DNA from: Mycobacterium ostraviense
GTDB lineage: Bacteria; Actinomycetota; Actinomycetes; Mycobacteriales; Mycobacteriaceae
Direction of reading: 5' to 3'
DNA length: 64,000 nt
Assembly (NCBI RefSeq): GCF_002705925.1
Contig: NZ_NKRE01000001.1
Span: 3,079,002 to 3,143,001 of the forward strand
Of the stretch, positions 1 to 8,297 are shown one piece after another; positions within the stretch are counted from its first letter, which is position 1; the number at the start of each line of letters is the position of its first letter. The notes beneath the pieces are model-generated. The model was not told the DNA's origin. It made no database searches and was given only the letters and a program-made list of their open reading frames with translations. The translations under genes were made by a program, and so were the position numbers.

Positions 1-232
1 AGCACCACGAGAATGAAAGGGAGCAACCCCTATTGGTCTATCTGACCCAGCATTCATCCCGCCCTCCGAGATGCCTCCATCCGAAATAACCACGCTGGTA
101 GCTCGAACAACCGTCTAGTTTCAATAATCAAGCATGCGCGGGGATTTGGCGCCGCGCAACCCGACACGGCTAACCCTCGCCACGTTGACGGTGTCATCCA
201 GATGTCGCGATATCGAAACCGGCCAAAGACCA

Positions 233-260
233 GGGCGCCGCGCAATAGTGCGCGGCGCCC
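233..260 (-). terminator. Intrinsic-type terminator of sodA
   Basis: A perfect 12-bp inverted repeat with a 4-base loop (233-244 pairs with 249-260) lies 20 bases past the sodA stop codon. In the minus direction it is followed by a short T-rich stretch (CTGGTCTTTGG). The stem is almost pure GC. The T tract is weak, as is common in mycobacterial terminators. Confidence 0.75.
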
Positions 261-279
261 AAGCCCTGAAATATTGGAG

Positions 280-903
280 TCAGCCGAAGATCAGGCCCGG
301 CGTTTTCGAGGTGGCCGCCTCGTAGCGCGCCTGCACGTCGGCCCAGTTCACAACGTTCCAGAACGCTTTGGCGAAGTCGACCTTGACATTCTTGTACTGG
401 AGGTAGAAAGCATGTTCCCACATGTCGAGCAGCAGTAACGGAATGATTCCGAGCGGAAAGTTCGTCTGGTGGTCGTAGACCTGGAATATCAGCAGCTTGT
501 TGCCGAGAGTGTCCCAGCCCAGCGCCGCCCAGCCCGACCCCTGCACCGTGGTGGCGGCGGCGTGGAATTGGGCACGAAACTTGTCGAACGACCCGAACGC
601 CTCGTCGATGGCCGCGGCGAGTTCGCCGGTCGGCTTGTCGCCCCCGTTGGGAGACAGGTTCTTCCACCAGATCGTGTGGTTGACGTGGCCGGCGAGGTTG
701 AAAGCCAAGTTCTTCTCGTTCAGCAAGATCGCTGAGTGGTCTTCCTTGGCGCGCGCCTCTTCGAGTTTGGCGACCGCATCGTTGGCGCCCTTGACGTAGG
801 TGGCGTGGTGCTTACTGTGGTGAAGTTCGTTGATCTGACCCGAGATGTGTGGTTCCAGCGCCCCGTAGTCCCAATCCAGATCGGGCAAAGCGTATTCAGC
901 CAC
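280..903 (-). CDS. sodA: Superoxide dismutase (Fe/Mn type)
   Basis: Converts superoxide to hydrogen peroxide and oxygen. The 207-residue product has the usual length and matches the mycobacterial SodA I remember almost throughout. Metal ligands are visible: His28 in NELHHSKHH, a His in LAGHVNHT near residue 76, and the DMWEH motif supplying Asp160 and His164. There is no classical signal peptide, although the tuberculosis enzyme is found outside the cell. I chose the GTG at 903 because AGGAGG lies seven bases upstream and the family starts with (V/M)AEY; an ATG six codons upstream would put the ribosome site inside the gene. It stands alone between a terminator and an intergenic region. Confidence 0.97.
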   Translation of the reverse strand: MAEYALPDLDWDYGALEPHISGQINELHHSKHHATYVKGANDAVAKLEEARAKEDHSAILLNEKNLAFNLAGHVNHTIWWKNLSPNGGDKPTGELAAAIDEAFGSFDKFRAQFHAAATTVQGSGWAALGWDTLGNKLLIFQVYDHQTNFPLGIIPLLLLDMWEHAFYLQYKNVKVDFAKAFWNVVNWADVQARYEAATSKTPGLIFG

Positions 904-1063
904 GGCATTCCCTCCTTGCAATCGTCTGACACGTCATTCGCGTGGGTTCCGCCACGCGGCGGGCTGACGTAGTCAACCCTGCTGCATGACCGCGCGCGCC
1001 GCAAGAACAGCCCCCATCGGGAACAGCTCGAACGGTTCCCAGGGATACCCGGGCGGCTGGGTC

Positions 1064-1219
1064 TTAATACACAACCAGGAGGATCAGCACCGCGAGCAGC
1101 GCGAGCGCGATAAGTCCGGCACGAAGGGCGGCGATGACATACGCGTGGTTCCAGGCGGGCGAGCCCGAGCGCGAATTCGACGGCGGCGTCGACCCCGGAC
1201 CGTAGGAGTGTGTCGCCAT
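1064..1219 (-). CDS. Small single-span membrane peptide (51 aa)
   Basis: A short open frame starting with ATG at 1219 and ending with TAA. A GGAAGG sequence lies six bases before the start. The N-terminal 25 residues are polar and rich in Pro, Ser and Gly. Residues 26-51 form one strongly hydrophobic helix (AALRAGLIALALLAVLILLVVY) ending in a C-terminal tyrosine. This is the layout of a tail-anchored one-span membrane peptide. It lies upstream of sodA on the same strand with 160 bases between them. I do not recognise a family and infer no function. The combination of a ribosome site, a clean TM segment and an immediate stop makes chance less likely. Confidence 0.55.
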   Translation of the reverse strand: MATHSYGPGSTPPSNSRSGSPAWNHAYVIAALRAGLIALALLAVLILLVVY

Positions 1220-1861
1220 CAAACGCCTTCCACCTGCATGGTCATCCCGCCTCAGTGAGGTGAGTCACAATGAACACCGCGTCGGAGATCATAACGCCTG
1301 GTGCACAGGTTGAAAAATTCCGTCGACGGGCAACCCCGGCAGCGCCGCCGTGTAATGGCCATGTGATGGCAAGACCGCTTCCGCGGGCCGTCGGAAAAGG
1401 CTGCCCGCGGCCCCGTGGGTGAGCCGGGCCAGACAACCGCTGACGGTTCCGCCGCACCGCCGGCAAGTCGCGTGACCAGGCGACGGCGGCGCTTCGCCCG
1501 GCGGAGAGCCGCACTTCGCTCGCGACGCCGCAGGGCTGTCGATCGGCGCGTCCCGGGAGCGCCATGTTATCCACAGTTCGACGCGAACCGGGCCGATAGA
1601 GGCGGCATCGAGATGGACCACCGGCTGTGGATAAAGCTGTGGAAACTGTGGATAGGTCGTGGCTAGGCCTTAGTAGCTGTCGAGGTCCTGTCCAGGTCCT
1701 GTCGAGCTTCTGATCCAGGTCCCGTCCAGGGCGCCCGCGGACTGTCTCGCCGGGGCCCGGGCCGCCGCGGTCGCGCGTCGTCCCGCGCACCGAAGGTGCT
1801 TCCCCGATCCGGATTGACGCCGTGCAGTGCCGTGGCGCCGACGCGCTATTAGGCTGGTCCG
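1220..1861. other. Intergenic region with no convincing gene
   Basis: About 640 bases separate the 51-aa peptide gene and the DUF4328 gene, which diverge. Several open frames cross it, but they give Arg/Pro-rich low-complexity translations with no family match or good start. It contains a cluster of DnaA-box-like sites (1567-1655) and, at 1680-1735, short degenerate direct repeats of the form GGTCCTGTCCAGGTCC. Promoters for both flanking genes should lie here but none is clear by eye. Confidence 0.6.
1567..1655. promoter_or_regulatory. Cluster of DnaA-box-like sequences
   Basis: TTATCCACA at 1567-1575 is a perfect consensus DnaA box on the plus strand. On the opposite strand, TGTGGATAA at 1626-1634 is also perfect, and TGTGGAAAC at 1638-1646 and TGTGGATAG at 1647-1655 are near matches. 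The three minus-strand boxes are closely spaced, with starts 12 and 9 bases apart. Four boxes in 89 bases of a GC-rich genome is unlikely by chance. A DnaA-binding or titration site is inferred, not shown. Confidence 0.5.
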
Positions 1862-2908
1862 GTGATCCAGGTGTGCTCCCAGTGCGGCACTCGGTGGAAC
1901 GTCCGCGATCGTCAGCGTGTGTGGTGTCCACGTTGCCGGGGGACCCTGATGGCGCCGCTGGCCGACCCGTCGGCGGGTGACCCGCGGTGGCGTTCACCCG
2001 TGGGCCCGCAGCCGGCGCCTCACCTCGTGCAGCGCACCCCGGCGCGGCTCCCACCCGGGTTTCGATGGATCGCGGTACGCCCGGGCGCCCCGCCGCCACC
2101 GCGGACCTGGCGACGATTCCGCGGACCCACGCCACGCTATGCCGTGATGCCGCGGTGGGGTCTGGCGGATCGACTCCCCTCGACCGCGCCTTCGCCCGCG
2201 GAAATACCGGAAAAGTCCGGGCCGGCCGCACCGACGGTGCGGTCCGTGCTGTTCGCCACGATCGTGGTGCTCGGCATCGCCGCACTGGTCTATGCGGTGC
2301 GATACGTGCTGCTCATCGTCAACCGCAGCCTATTGCTGAACTCCCTGGTGGCCGGCGCCGCGCTGTGGTTGGGGGTGCTGGCCAGCGTGGCCGCGCTCGT
2401 CGCGATGATCGGCTGTTTCGTCGTGCTGATTCGCTGGCTGATCGCTCGTCGGGCCGCCGCCTTCGGGCATCATGGCCTGCCCGAGCACCGCTCGTCGCGG
2501 CAGTTGTGGGCCGGCTGTCTGCTGCCGTTGGCCAATGTGTTCTGGGCGCCGGTGTACGTCATCGAACTGGCGGTCGTAGAAGACCAGTACCAGCGGCTGC
2601 GCCGGCCCATCGTGGTGTGGTGGATCACCTGGGTGGTCAGCAACACGGTGTCGCTGTTCGCCATCGCCACCAGCTTTTCCAGCGACGCCCAGGGCATCGC
2701 CAACAACACGGTCATGACGGTCGTTGGCTACGCGCTGGCCGCGGCCGCCGTGGCCGCTGCCGGGCGGGTCTTCGAAGGGTTCGAGCGCAAACCGGTCGAA
2801 CGGCCGGCACACCGGTGGCTCGTGGTGCGCCCGGATGGCCCGCCCCCGCAACCCGCCCCGGCAGCTGCCGGTGCAGTTGAGCTGCAAGGGCAAGAACCGG
2901 CAGCATAA
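1862..2908 (+). CDS. Zinc-ribbon DUF4328 membrane protein
   Basis: A 348-residue protein, probably the counterpart of Rv3843c. Residues 5-25 hold two CxxC pairs (CSQC and CPRC), a zinc ribbon. A Pro/Arg-rich linker follows, then membrane segments at about 128-153, 158-195, 218-240, 251-272 and 283-300, the arrangement of DUF4328 proteins. An internal repeat is visible: RWIAVRPGAPPPP near residue 68 and RWLVVRPDGPPPQ near residue 318 flank the membrane core, so both cytoplasmic tails carry the same motif. The start is GTG. The stop codon shares one base with the ATG of glpQ1 (ATAATG), so the two are probably translated together. Function is unknown. Confidence 0.88.
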   Translation: MIQVCSQCGTRWNVRDRQRVWCPRCRGTLMAPLADPSAGDPRWRSPVGPQPAPHLVQRTPARLPPGFRWIAVRPGAPPPPRTWRRFRGPTPRYAVMPRWGLADRLPSTAPSPAEIPEKSGPAAPTVRSVLFATIVVLGIAALVYAVRYVLLIVNRSLLLNSLVAGAALWLGVLASVAALVAMIGCFVVLIRWLIARRAAAFGHHGLPEHRSSRQLWAGCLLPLANVFWAPVYVIELAVVEDQYQRLRRPIVVWWITWVVSNTVSLFAIATSFSSDAQGIANNTVMTVVGYALAAAAVAAAGRVFEGFERKPVERPAHRWLVVRPDGPPPQPAPAAAGAVELQGQEPAA

Positions 2909-3738
2909 TGGGCATGACCTGGGCCGACGAGGTGATCGCCGGGCACCCGTTTGTGGTTGCCCACCGTGGCGCGTCCGCTGCTCGACCGGAACACACGCTG
3001 GCCGCGTACGACCTGGCGCTCAAGGAGGGCGCCGACGGCGTGGAATGCGACGTGCGGCTAACCCGGGACGGCCACCTCGTCTGTGTGCACGACCGGCGCT
3101 TGGACCGGACCTCGACCGGAGTCGGGCTGGTCAGCACGATGACGCTGGCCGAGCTACGCGAGCTGGAATACGGCGCCTGGCACGAAAGCTGGCGTCCGGA
3201 CGGCACTCACGGTGACACCAGCCTGCTGACCCTGGACGCGTTAGTCGCGCTGGTGCTGGACTGGCACCGGCCGGTGAAGATCTTCATCGAGACCAAGCAC
3301 CCCGTCCGATACGGTTCGCTGGTCGAAAACAAAGTGCTGGCACTTCTGCACCGCTTCGGCATCGCCGCACCCGCTTCCGCCGACCGGTCGCGCGCAGTCG
3401 TGATGTCGTTCTCGGCCGCGGCGGTCTGGCGGATCCGCCGGGCCGCGCCGCTGTTGCCGACGGTGCTGCTCGGCAAGACCGGACGCTACCTCGCCAGCAG
3501 CGCGGCCACCGCCGTCGGGGCGACCGCGGTGGGACCGTCGCTGCCGGCGTTGAAGGACTACCCGCAACTCGTCGACCGTGCGGCCGCCCAGGGACGGGCG
3601 GTTTACTGCTGGAACGTCGACGAATACGGCGACGTCGAATTCTGCCGTGAGGTCGGGGTGGCGTGGATGGCCACTCACCACCCCGCCCGCACAAAGGCCT
3701 GGCTACAGCAGGGGCGCGCCGGCTGGGCCGGCGGCTAG
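2908..3738 (+). CDS. glpQ1: Glycerophosphodiester phosphodiesterase
   Basis: Hydrolyses glycerophosphodiesters to glycerol-3-phosphate and an alcohol. The GDPD signature is complete: VAHRGASAARPEHT near residues 14-27 (HRG and the metal-binding Glu), then GVECDVRLTRDGHLVCVHD with the catalytic His, ETKHP in the middle, and CWNVDE near the C-terminus. Length (276 aa, or 274 from the second Met at 2914) matches GlpQ1. No signal peptide is evident, so a cytoplasmic role in lipid head-group recycling is likely. It is translationally coupled to the DUF4328 gene upstream and converges with bfrB, overlapping it by four bases in a CTAG. Confidence 0.95.
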   Translation: MGMTWADEVIAGHPFVVAHRGASAARPEHTLAAYDLALKEGADGVECDVRLTRDGHLVCVHDRRLDRTSTGVGLVSTMTLAELRELEYGAWHESWRPDGTHGDTSLLTLDALVALVLDWHRPVKIFIETKHPVRYGSLVENKVLALLHRFGIAAPASADRSRAVVMSFSAAAVWRIRRAAPLLPTVLLGKTGRYLASSAATAVGATAVGPSLPALKDYPQLVDRAAAQGRAVYCWNVDEYGDVEFCREVGVAWMATHHPARTKAWLQQGRAGWAGG

Positions 3739-4280
3739 AGGCTACCGCCGGCGGCGCGCGGGGCGCCTGAGGCGGAGGGCGCCCGGCCCACCTCGCGGGC
3801 GACGAAGTTCTCGAGTTCGAACAGGTTGGATCCGGCCCGGTCGGCGATCCGCAGCAGGGTGGACATCAGCGACATCTCCTCGACCTGTTCCTGCAGGAAC
3901 CACTGCATGAACTGCTCGCCGAGGAAGTCGCCCTCGTCGCGGGCCACCGCCGCCAGCCGGCTGACCTGGTCGGTGACGGCACGTTCCTGGTCGAGCGCCA
4001 GCGCCAGCGCGTCACGCGGTTTGTCGAACTGGTTTCGGACGGTGTCAACGCCCGGTATTTCGACGCGAAGGCCGCGCTCGAGCAGATGTTGCACCAGCAT
4101 CATCGCGTGATTGCGTTCTTCGACCGCCTGGCCATAGAAATGCTTCGCCAATTGCGGCAAGTCCTCGCTGTCGAAATGCACCGCGATCGCAATATATTGC
4201 TGCGCGGTGGTGAATTCGTTAAAGAGTTGCTCCTGCATTAACTCGTGGAATTTGGTCTTGTGTCCGTCGTAGTCAGTCAT
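3735..4280 (-). CDS. bfrB: Bacterioferritin-like ferritin
   Basis: Iron-storage ferritin of 181 residues, the same length as M. tuberculosis BfrB and very similar throughout. Ferroxidase residues are visible in the four-helix bundle: the Glu in LFNEFTTAQQY, EERNH in helix B, and the E and Q of LQEQVEEM further on. Like BfrB it has a C-terminal Ala/Gly-rich tail (SGAPRAAGGSL) and lacks the haem-binding Met of BfrA, so it is a haem-free type. It is transcribed from its own upstream region, which contains an IdeR-box-like sequence. In M. tuberculosis iron-loaded IdeR activates bfrB by relieving Lsr2 repression. Confidence 0.96.
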   Translation of the reverse strand: MTDYDGHKTKFHELMQEQLFNEFTTAQQYIAIAVHFDSEDLPQLAKHFYGQAVEERNHAMMLVQHLLERGLRVEIPGVDTVRNQFDKPRDALALALDQERAVTDQVSRLAAVARDEGDFLGEQFMQWFLQEQVEEMSLMSTLLRIADRAGSNLFELENFVAREVGRAPSASGAPRAAGGSL

Positions 4281-4326
4281 GAAGTCAGATTAATGCAGGT
4301 AGAACCCGGTCCGCAACGAAGGCATC

Positions 4327-4353
4327 ACTTAGTGAGGAAAGCGTTTCCTAAGT
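4327..4353. promoter_or_regulatory. Inverted repeat upstream of bfrB
   Basis: ACTTAG at 4327-4332 is mirrored by CTAAGT at 4348-4353, with an inner GGAAA/TTTCC arm around GCG. The outer TTAG/CTAA ends resemble IdeR half-sites but the spacing is longer than a canonical 19-base box. It lies about 50 bases before the bfrB start, so it may be a degenerate second iron-box or the core promoter. Confidence 0.4.
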
Positions 4354-4386
4354 GCTCCGCGGCCGTCAATAACGCTCTCTATCAGG

Positions 4387-4405
4387 CCAGGTTTGCCTAA
4401 CTAAA
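4387..4405. promoter_or_regulatory. IdeR iron box upstream of bfrB
   Basis: The 19-base sequence CCAGGTTTGCCTAACTAAA agrees with the IdeR consensus TTAGGTTAGSCTAACCTAA at 14 of 19 positions, including the whole GGTT core and GCCTAAC. It is about 107 bases upstream of the bfrB start. That fits the distal activating boxes known at bfrB in M. tuberculosis. Confidence 0.7.
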
Positions 4406-4479
4406 ATAATTACGGTAGGCGTCATTCCGGGTGGCCGTCGCACAAACGATGCGCGACATCTCTCGATCCGGTGAAGTCA

Positions 4480-5700
4480 CTATGGTTGCCCGTCGATCAC
4501 GGAAGCCGGCACCGGAGCGTCCGAAGCGAGCGCGTCGTACAATTCCCGGGCCGCGTCGTGGTTCCATACCACCACCGAGCCGACGTCGCTGTCGGTGAAC
4601 TCGCCGATCGGAACCGTCAGCGCGGTGATGTGCCCGTGCAGCGCCCATCCCAGGCGGGCCAGGTCGAAGACATGGGTGTCCTGGTCGACGGTCAGCGCCC
4701 CGGCGGCTGCGTGTGGCACCGCGTACCAACGCCACGGGTTGAGCCATACCGCGGGGCTGGCGGCGCGGTGCAGCAGCGCTGCCATGAACTGGCGTTGGTT
4801 GAGCATGCGGTCCAGATCGGCCCGCGGTGTGGCGCGAGATCGGACGTAACCCAACGCCCGTCGGCCGTCCAGTTCTTGACAACCGGCCGCTAGGTCGACA
4901 CCGGCCAACGGATCGCGGATCGGCTCGCCCAGGCACACGCTGACCCCGCCCAGCGCGTCGACCAGCTCGGCGAAGCCGCCGAACCCAACCTCGGCGTAAT
5001 GGTCGACGCGCAAGCCGGTGGCCTGCTCGACCGTCTGGACCAGCAACGGCGCGCCACCCGTCACGAACGCGGCGTTGATCTTGTCGCGACCGTGACCGGG
5101 TATCGGCACCGAGGAGTCGCGCGGTATCGACACCAACGTCGTCGGGGTGCTCGACCCCAATCCCGGCACGTGCACCAGCAGGATGGTGTCGGTGCGTCCG
5201 GTGCCGACGTCGCCGCCGGTGGCGAGGTTCTGCTGTTGGTCGGCGGTGAGGTCCTGGCGGCTGTCGGAGCCGACGAGCAGCCAGTTCATGCCGCGGCCGC
5301 CTCCCGGGCGGTCGGCGTAGTCGCTGAACACCGGCTCGCGGCGCAACGACGTGTCCAGCCACAGCGCACCGCCGAGGATGCCCGCCCCGGCCAGTAACAG
5401 AACGACCAGCACACTGAGCGCCGCGATCCTGCCCCAGCGCCGCCTGACCCGCTTGCGGCGCGTCTTCGGCGCTACCGGCCGCGGGGGCGGCGTCGCCGCG
5501 GTGGGACTGTGCCGCCGTCCGCGCCGACTGGTCGGGACCGGCGGGTCGGCCGCCGGTGGTGCGGCTTCCGGTGCGGGTCGGGGTCTGGCCGGTGGCCGCG
5601 GTGGCGGGTTGTCGCGACGGATGACCTGTGACGGCTCCGCCGGCCGTTGATCCACCGGTCTTCGGGGTCCCCCGGGCTCCGGTGATCGATCGCCGTTCAC
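4480..5700 (-). CDS. LytR-CpsA-Psr (LCP) family cell-wall ligase
   Basis: LCP enzymes transfer polyprenyl-linked glycopolymers to peptidoglycan; in mycobacteria they attach arabinogalactan. The 406-residue protein has a Pro/Arg-rich cytoplasmic tail (1-90), one membrane anchor (about 91-115) and an extracytoplasmic LCP domain. Family motifs are present: GSDSR (144-148), GRTDTILLVH (168-177) with the key Asp and Arg, SIPRDS (191-196), KINAAF (207-212) and RMLNQRQ near residue 304. The locus corresponds to Rv3840, which I remember as only 137 residues and annotated as a regulator; here the gene looks full length. The start is GTG with a poor ribosome site. It lies 52 bases after the DUF2470 gene and probably shares its IdeR-controlled promoter. 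Confidence 0.85.
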   Translation of the reverse strand: MNGDRSPEPGGPRRPVDQRPAEPSQVIRRDNPPPRPPARPRPAPEAAPPAADPPVPTSRRGRRHSPTAATPPPRPVAPKTRRKRVRRRWGRIAALSVLVVLLLAGAGILGGALWLDTSLRREPVFSDYADRPGGGRGMNWLLVGSDSRQDLTADQQQNLATGGDVGTGRTDTILLVHVPGLGSSTPTTLVSIPRDSSVPIPGHGRDKINAAFVTGGAPLLVQTVEQATGLRVDHYAEVGFGGFAELVDALGGVSVCLGEPIRDPLAGVDLAAGCQELDGRRALGYVRSRATPRADLDRMLNQRQFMAALLHRAASPAVWLNPWRWYAVPHAAAGALTVDQDTHVFDLARLGWALHGHITALTVPIGEFTDSDVGSVVVWNHDAARELYDALASDAPVPASVIDGQP

Positions 5701-5752
5701 CTGGACAACGTACGTGGCCGGACCCGACGATGCAGCCGGCCGCGAGGGCGTG

Positions 5753-6559
5753 CTAGGAAGCGCGGCGCCGGCGGGCGCGCAAACCGTTGACGAAAGGGCA
5801 CCCCATCAACATCCGGATGGCCTGCCCCAGCCCGTTCATGTCGTCAACCGGCCGGTGGAACGGCAGCCGGATGTCACGGTCGCCGTCGTCACCTTCGACC
5901 CGAAATTGCACGCCGTACCGGTCGAGTCCGAGGGGACGGATCGGTCCGCGTCGCCATTGGGCCGGCAGCCGGGAGACCAACCGGGCGACGACGTCGCCGT
6001 GGACGGTCGCCAGGTGCCACAGCAACGTCGATTCGATGTCGCAGAACGGATCCGGCCGGGCGGCCAGCAGGTCCGCGACACTGACCGGCGAGGCTCCGGT
6101 GGCGTCGGTCACGACCACCGATTCGGTCTCCAGCCGCAGCAATGCGTACCGGTTCTGCTGCCGGAGGGCGGGGCCGGATCGGGGAGTCTCGACCTGCAGC
6201 AGGGCCGGGTCCGGGTTCTCGGTGGCGATCGTGTCCAGCACCGAGGTAACCGCTGCCCACGGGACCCGCTGCAGGCGGCCGCGGATCCACACCAGCGATC
6301 GGACCGGCTCCCGGACCGGCAGCGGGGCGTAGTCGGTGAGTTCCAGCAAAGCTTGAGATCCGCAGCCGGGCCCGTAACCGGCCGCGGCGGCGCGGTCAGC
6401 GGGAACCGCCACGGCGAAGGAACCGTCGGACATCAAGTGGTGCAGCGGCGCGGCCATCGGTTGGTCGGGCTCTACCGCCAGCAGGCCCGCGCCGGCCCGG
6501 GCGCACACAGTACGAATGCGCTCGGCCGTCGTGGGCGTCGGGCTGGTGATCGGAAACAT
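5753..6559 (-). CDS. DUF2470-family protein, iron regulated
   Basis: A 268-residue soluble protein corresponding to Rv3839. The C-terminal part (VHGDVVARLVSRLPAQW and IRLPFHRPV) resembles DUF2470, a domain shared with haem-utilisation and FMN-binding split-barrel proteins. The N-terminal half (SDGSFAVAVPAD and WIRGRLQRV) looks like a degenerate split barrel. I chose the ATG at 6559 over the GTG just before it because the AGGAG site is five bases away rather than two. A very good IdeR box lies 16 bases upstream, so repression by iron is expected. It heads a probable operon with the LCP gene. A role in haem or iron handling is inferred only. Confidence 0.8.
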   Translation of the reverse strand: MFPITSPTPTTAERIRTVCARAGAGLLAVEPDQPMAAPLHHLMSDGSFAVAVPADRAAAAGYGPGCGSQALLELTDYAPLPVREPVRSLVWIRGRLQRVPWAAVTSVLDTIATENPDPALLQVETPRSGPALRQQNRYALLRLETESVVVTDATGASPVSVADLLAARPDPFCDIESTLLWHLATVHGDVVARLVSRLPAQWRRGPIRPLGLDRYGVQFRVEGDDGDRDIRLPFHRPVDDMNGLGQAIRMLMGCPFVNGLRARRRRAS

Positions 6560-6574
6560 CACGGCTCCTCGGAA

Positions 6575-6593
6575 TTAGGTAAGCCTAACTTAA
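6575..6593. promoter_or_regulatory. IdeR iron box between DUF2470 gene and pheA
   Basis: TTAGGTAAGCCTAACTTAA matches the 19-base IdeR consensus at 17 positions and is a near-perfect palindrome. It lies 16 bases upstream of the DUF2470 gene start and 53 bases before pheA. The position fits repression of the minus-strand gene. Confidence 0.85.
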
Positions 6594-6645
6594 GCTACGC
6601 CCCTCGTTCGTCGCAAGGACCCGACGCGCCACTAATGTTGTCAGC

Positions 6646-7602
6646 GTGATCTGCATCGCCTACCTCGGTCCGGAAGGGACGTTCACCGAGGCGGCGCTGC
6701 TGCAGATAACCGCCGCCGGGCTGATACCCGGGCGGGACGCGGAGCTGACGGAGCTGCCGCAGCGGCTGCCGGTCGAAAGCACCCCCGCCGCGCTGGATGC
6801 TGTCCGGAACGGCGCGGCGGATTTCGCCTGCGTGCCCATGGAGAACTCGATCGACGGGTCGCTGGCGCCCACGTTGGACAGCCTGGCCATCGGTTCGCCC
6901 CTGCAGGTGTTCGCCGAGACCACCCTCGACGTGGCCTTCAGCATCGTCGTGCGGCCCGGCCGCAGCGCCGCCGAGGTACGTACGCTGGCCGCCTTTCCGG
7001 TGGCGGCGGCGCAGGTACGGCAATGGCTCAGCGCGCATCTGCCCGGCGTCGAGATGTGCCCGGCGTATTCGAATGCCGACGCGGCCCGCCAGGTGGCCGA
7101 TGGCCGGGTCGACGCGGCCGTCACGTCGCCGCTGGCGGCCGCGCACTGGGCGTTGGCGCCGCTGGCCGACGGTGTCGTCGACGAATCCAGCGCGCGCACC
7201 CGTTTCGTGTTGATCGGCCGGCCAGCCCGACCGCCGGCGCGCACCGGCGCCGACCGCACCTCGGCGGTGTTGCGGATCGACAACGTGCCCGGCGCACTCG
7301 TGGAAGCGCTGACCGAGTTCGGCATGCGCGGCATCGACCTCACCCGGATCGAATCCCGGCCCACCCGCACCGAATTGGGCACCTATATGTTCTTCGTGGA
7401 CTGCGTCGGCCACATCGACGACGACGCCGTCGCCGAGGCACTCAAGGCGTTGCACCGTCGTTGTGCTGATGTGCGATACCTGGGTTCCTGGCCGACGGGA
7501 CAGGCGGTCGGCATGCGACCGCCGCCACCCGACGATGCATCGATCTGGCTGGCTCGGCTGCGGGAGGGCCAGCCCGAGCCGGTCCGGGAGCCGGGGCGAT
7601 GA
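6646..7602 (+). CDS. pheA: Prephenate dehydratase
   Basis: Converts prephenate to phenylpyruvate in phenylalanine biosynthesis. The catalytic domain begins at the N-terminus with YLGPEGTFTEAAL, has VPMENSIDGS near residue 64 and ends with the conserved ARTRFVLIG (TRF motif) near residue 185. A C-terminal ACT domain follows (about 205-280), with VPGALVEALTEF and the ESRPTRTELG motif that binds phenylalanine. At 318 residues it matches mycobacterial PheA, a monofunctional enzyme without chorismate mutase. The start is GTG. The last four bases overlap the following phosphatase gene (ATGA), so they are coupled. Confidence 0.96.
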   Translation: MICIAYLGPEGTFTEAALLQITAAGLIPGRDAELTELPQRLPVESTPAALDAVRNGAADFACVPMENSIDGSLAPTLDSLAIGSPLQVFAETTLDVAFSIVVRPGRSAAEVRTLAAFPVAAAQVRQWLSAHLPGVEMCPAYSNADAARQVADGRVDAAVTSPLAAAHWALAPLADGVVDESSARTRFVLIGRPARPPARTGADRTSAVLRIDNVPGALVEALTEFGMRGIDLTRIESRPTRTELGTYMFFVDCVGHIDDDAVAEALKALHRRCADVRYLGSWPTGQAVGMRPPPPDDASIWLARLREGQPEPVREPGR

Positions 7603-8297
7603 GCGGTCGTCTGGTGCTGCTGCGGCATGGCCAGTCCCACGGCAACGTCGAGCGCCGGTTGGACACTCGGCCACCGGGCACGGCGTTGACACCCCTGGGA
7701 CGCGAACAAGCCCGCGCGTTCGCGCTCGGCGGCCCTGCCCGGCCGCTCCTGCTTGCGCACTCGGTGGCGGTCCGCGCAGCGGAAACGGCCGAGGTGATCG
7801 CGGCCGAGCTGGACTTGCCGCCGCTGCGGCTCGACGGCATCCACGAGGTCCAGGTGGGGGAGCTGGAAAATCGCAATGACGACGAGGCCGTCGCCGAATT
7901 CAACGCCATCTACGACCGCTGGCATCGCGGTGAATTGCATGTGCCGCTGCCCGGTGGTGAGTCCGGCGAAGACGTCTTGGGCCGTTACGTGCCGGTGCTC
8001 ACCGAACTACGGATACGCTACCTGGACGACACCGCCTGGGACGGCGACATCGTGGTCGTCAGCCATGGCGCGGCGATCCGGCTGACCTCGGCGGTGCTGG
8101 CCGGAGTCGACGGAACCTTCGTGCTCGACAACCATTTGGGCAATGCCGAATGCGTGGTGCTGGCTCCGATCACCGACGGGCGGTGGAGTTGCGTGCAGTG
8201 GGGAACCCTCAAGCCGCCGTTCTACCCCGACCTCAGCCAAGGCCCACCCACCCCGGTCATCGACGCGGTGACGTCAAGCACTGACCCGATGGGGTGA
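7599..8297 (+). CDS. Phosphoglycerate mutase family phosphatase
   Basis: A 232-residue histidine phosphatase superfamily member corresponding to Rv3837c. The catalytic RHGQSHGN lies near residue 10, the second catalytic His is in VSHGAAIR near residue 156, and a conserved Glu is in QVGELENR. Members of this branch are usually phosphatases rather than glycolytic mutases, and the substrate here is unknown. The start ATG overlaps the pheA stop by four bases. The 3' end overlaps the Cys-rich gene on the other strand by 24 bases. Confidence 0.9.
   Translation: MSGRLVLLRHGQSHGNVERRLDTRPPGTALTPLGREQARAFALGGPARPLLLAHSVAVRAAETAEVIAAELDLPPLRLDGIHEVQVGELENRNDDEAVAEFNAIYDRWHRGELHVPLPGGESGEDVLGRYVPVLTELRIRYLDDTAWDGDIVVVSHGAAIRLTSAVLAGVDGTFVLDNHLGNAECVVLAPITDGRWSCVQWGTLKPPFYPDLSQGPPTPVIDAVTSSTDPMG

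Noticed and set aside
1242..2285. A 347-codon open frame on the minus strand across the DnaA-box region
   Set aside because: Arg/Pro/Thr-rich translation without any motif, antisense to the start of the DUF4328 gene.
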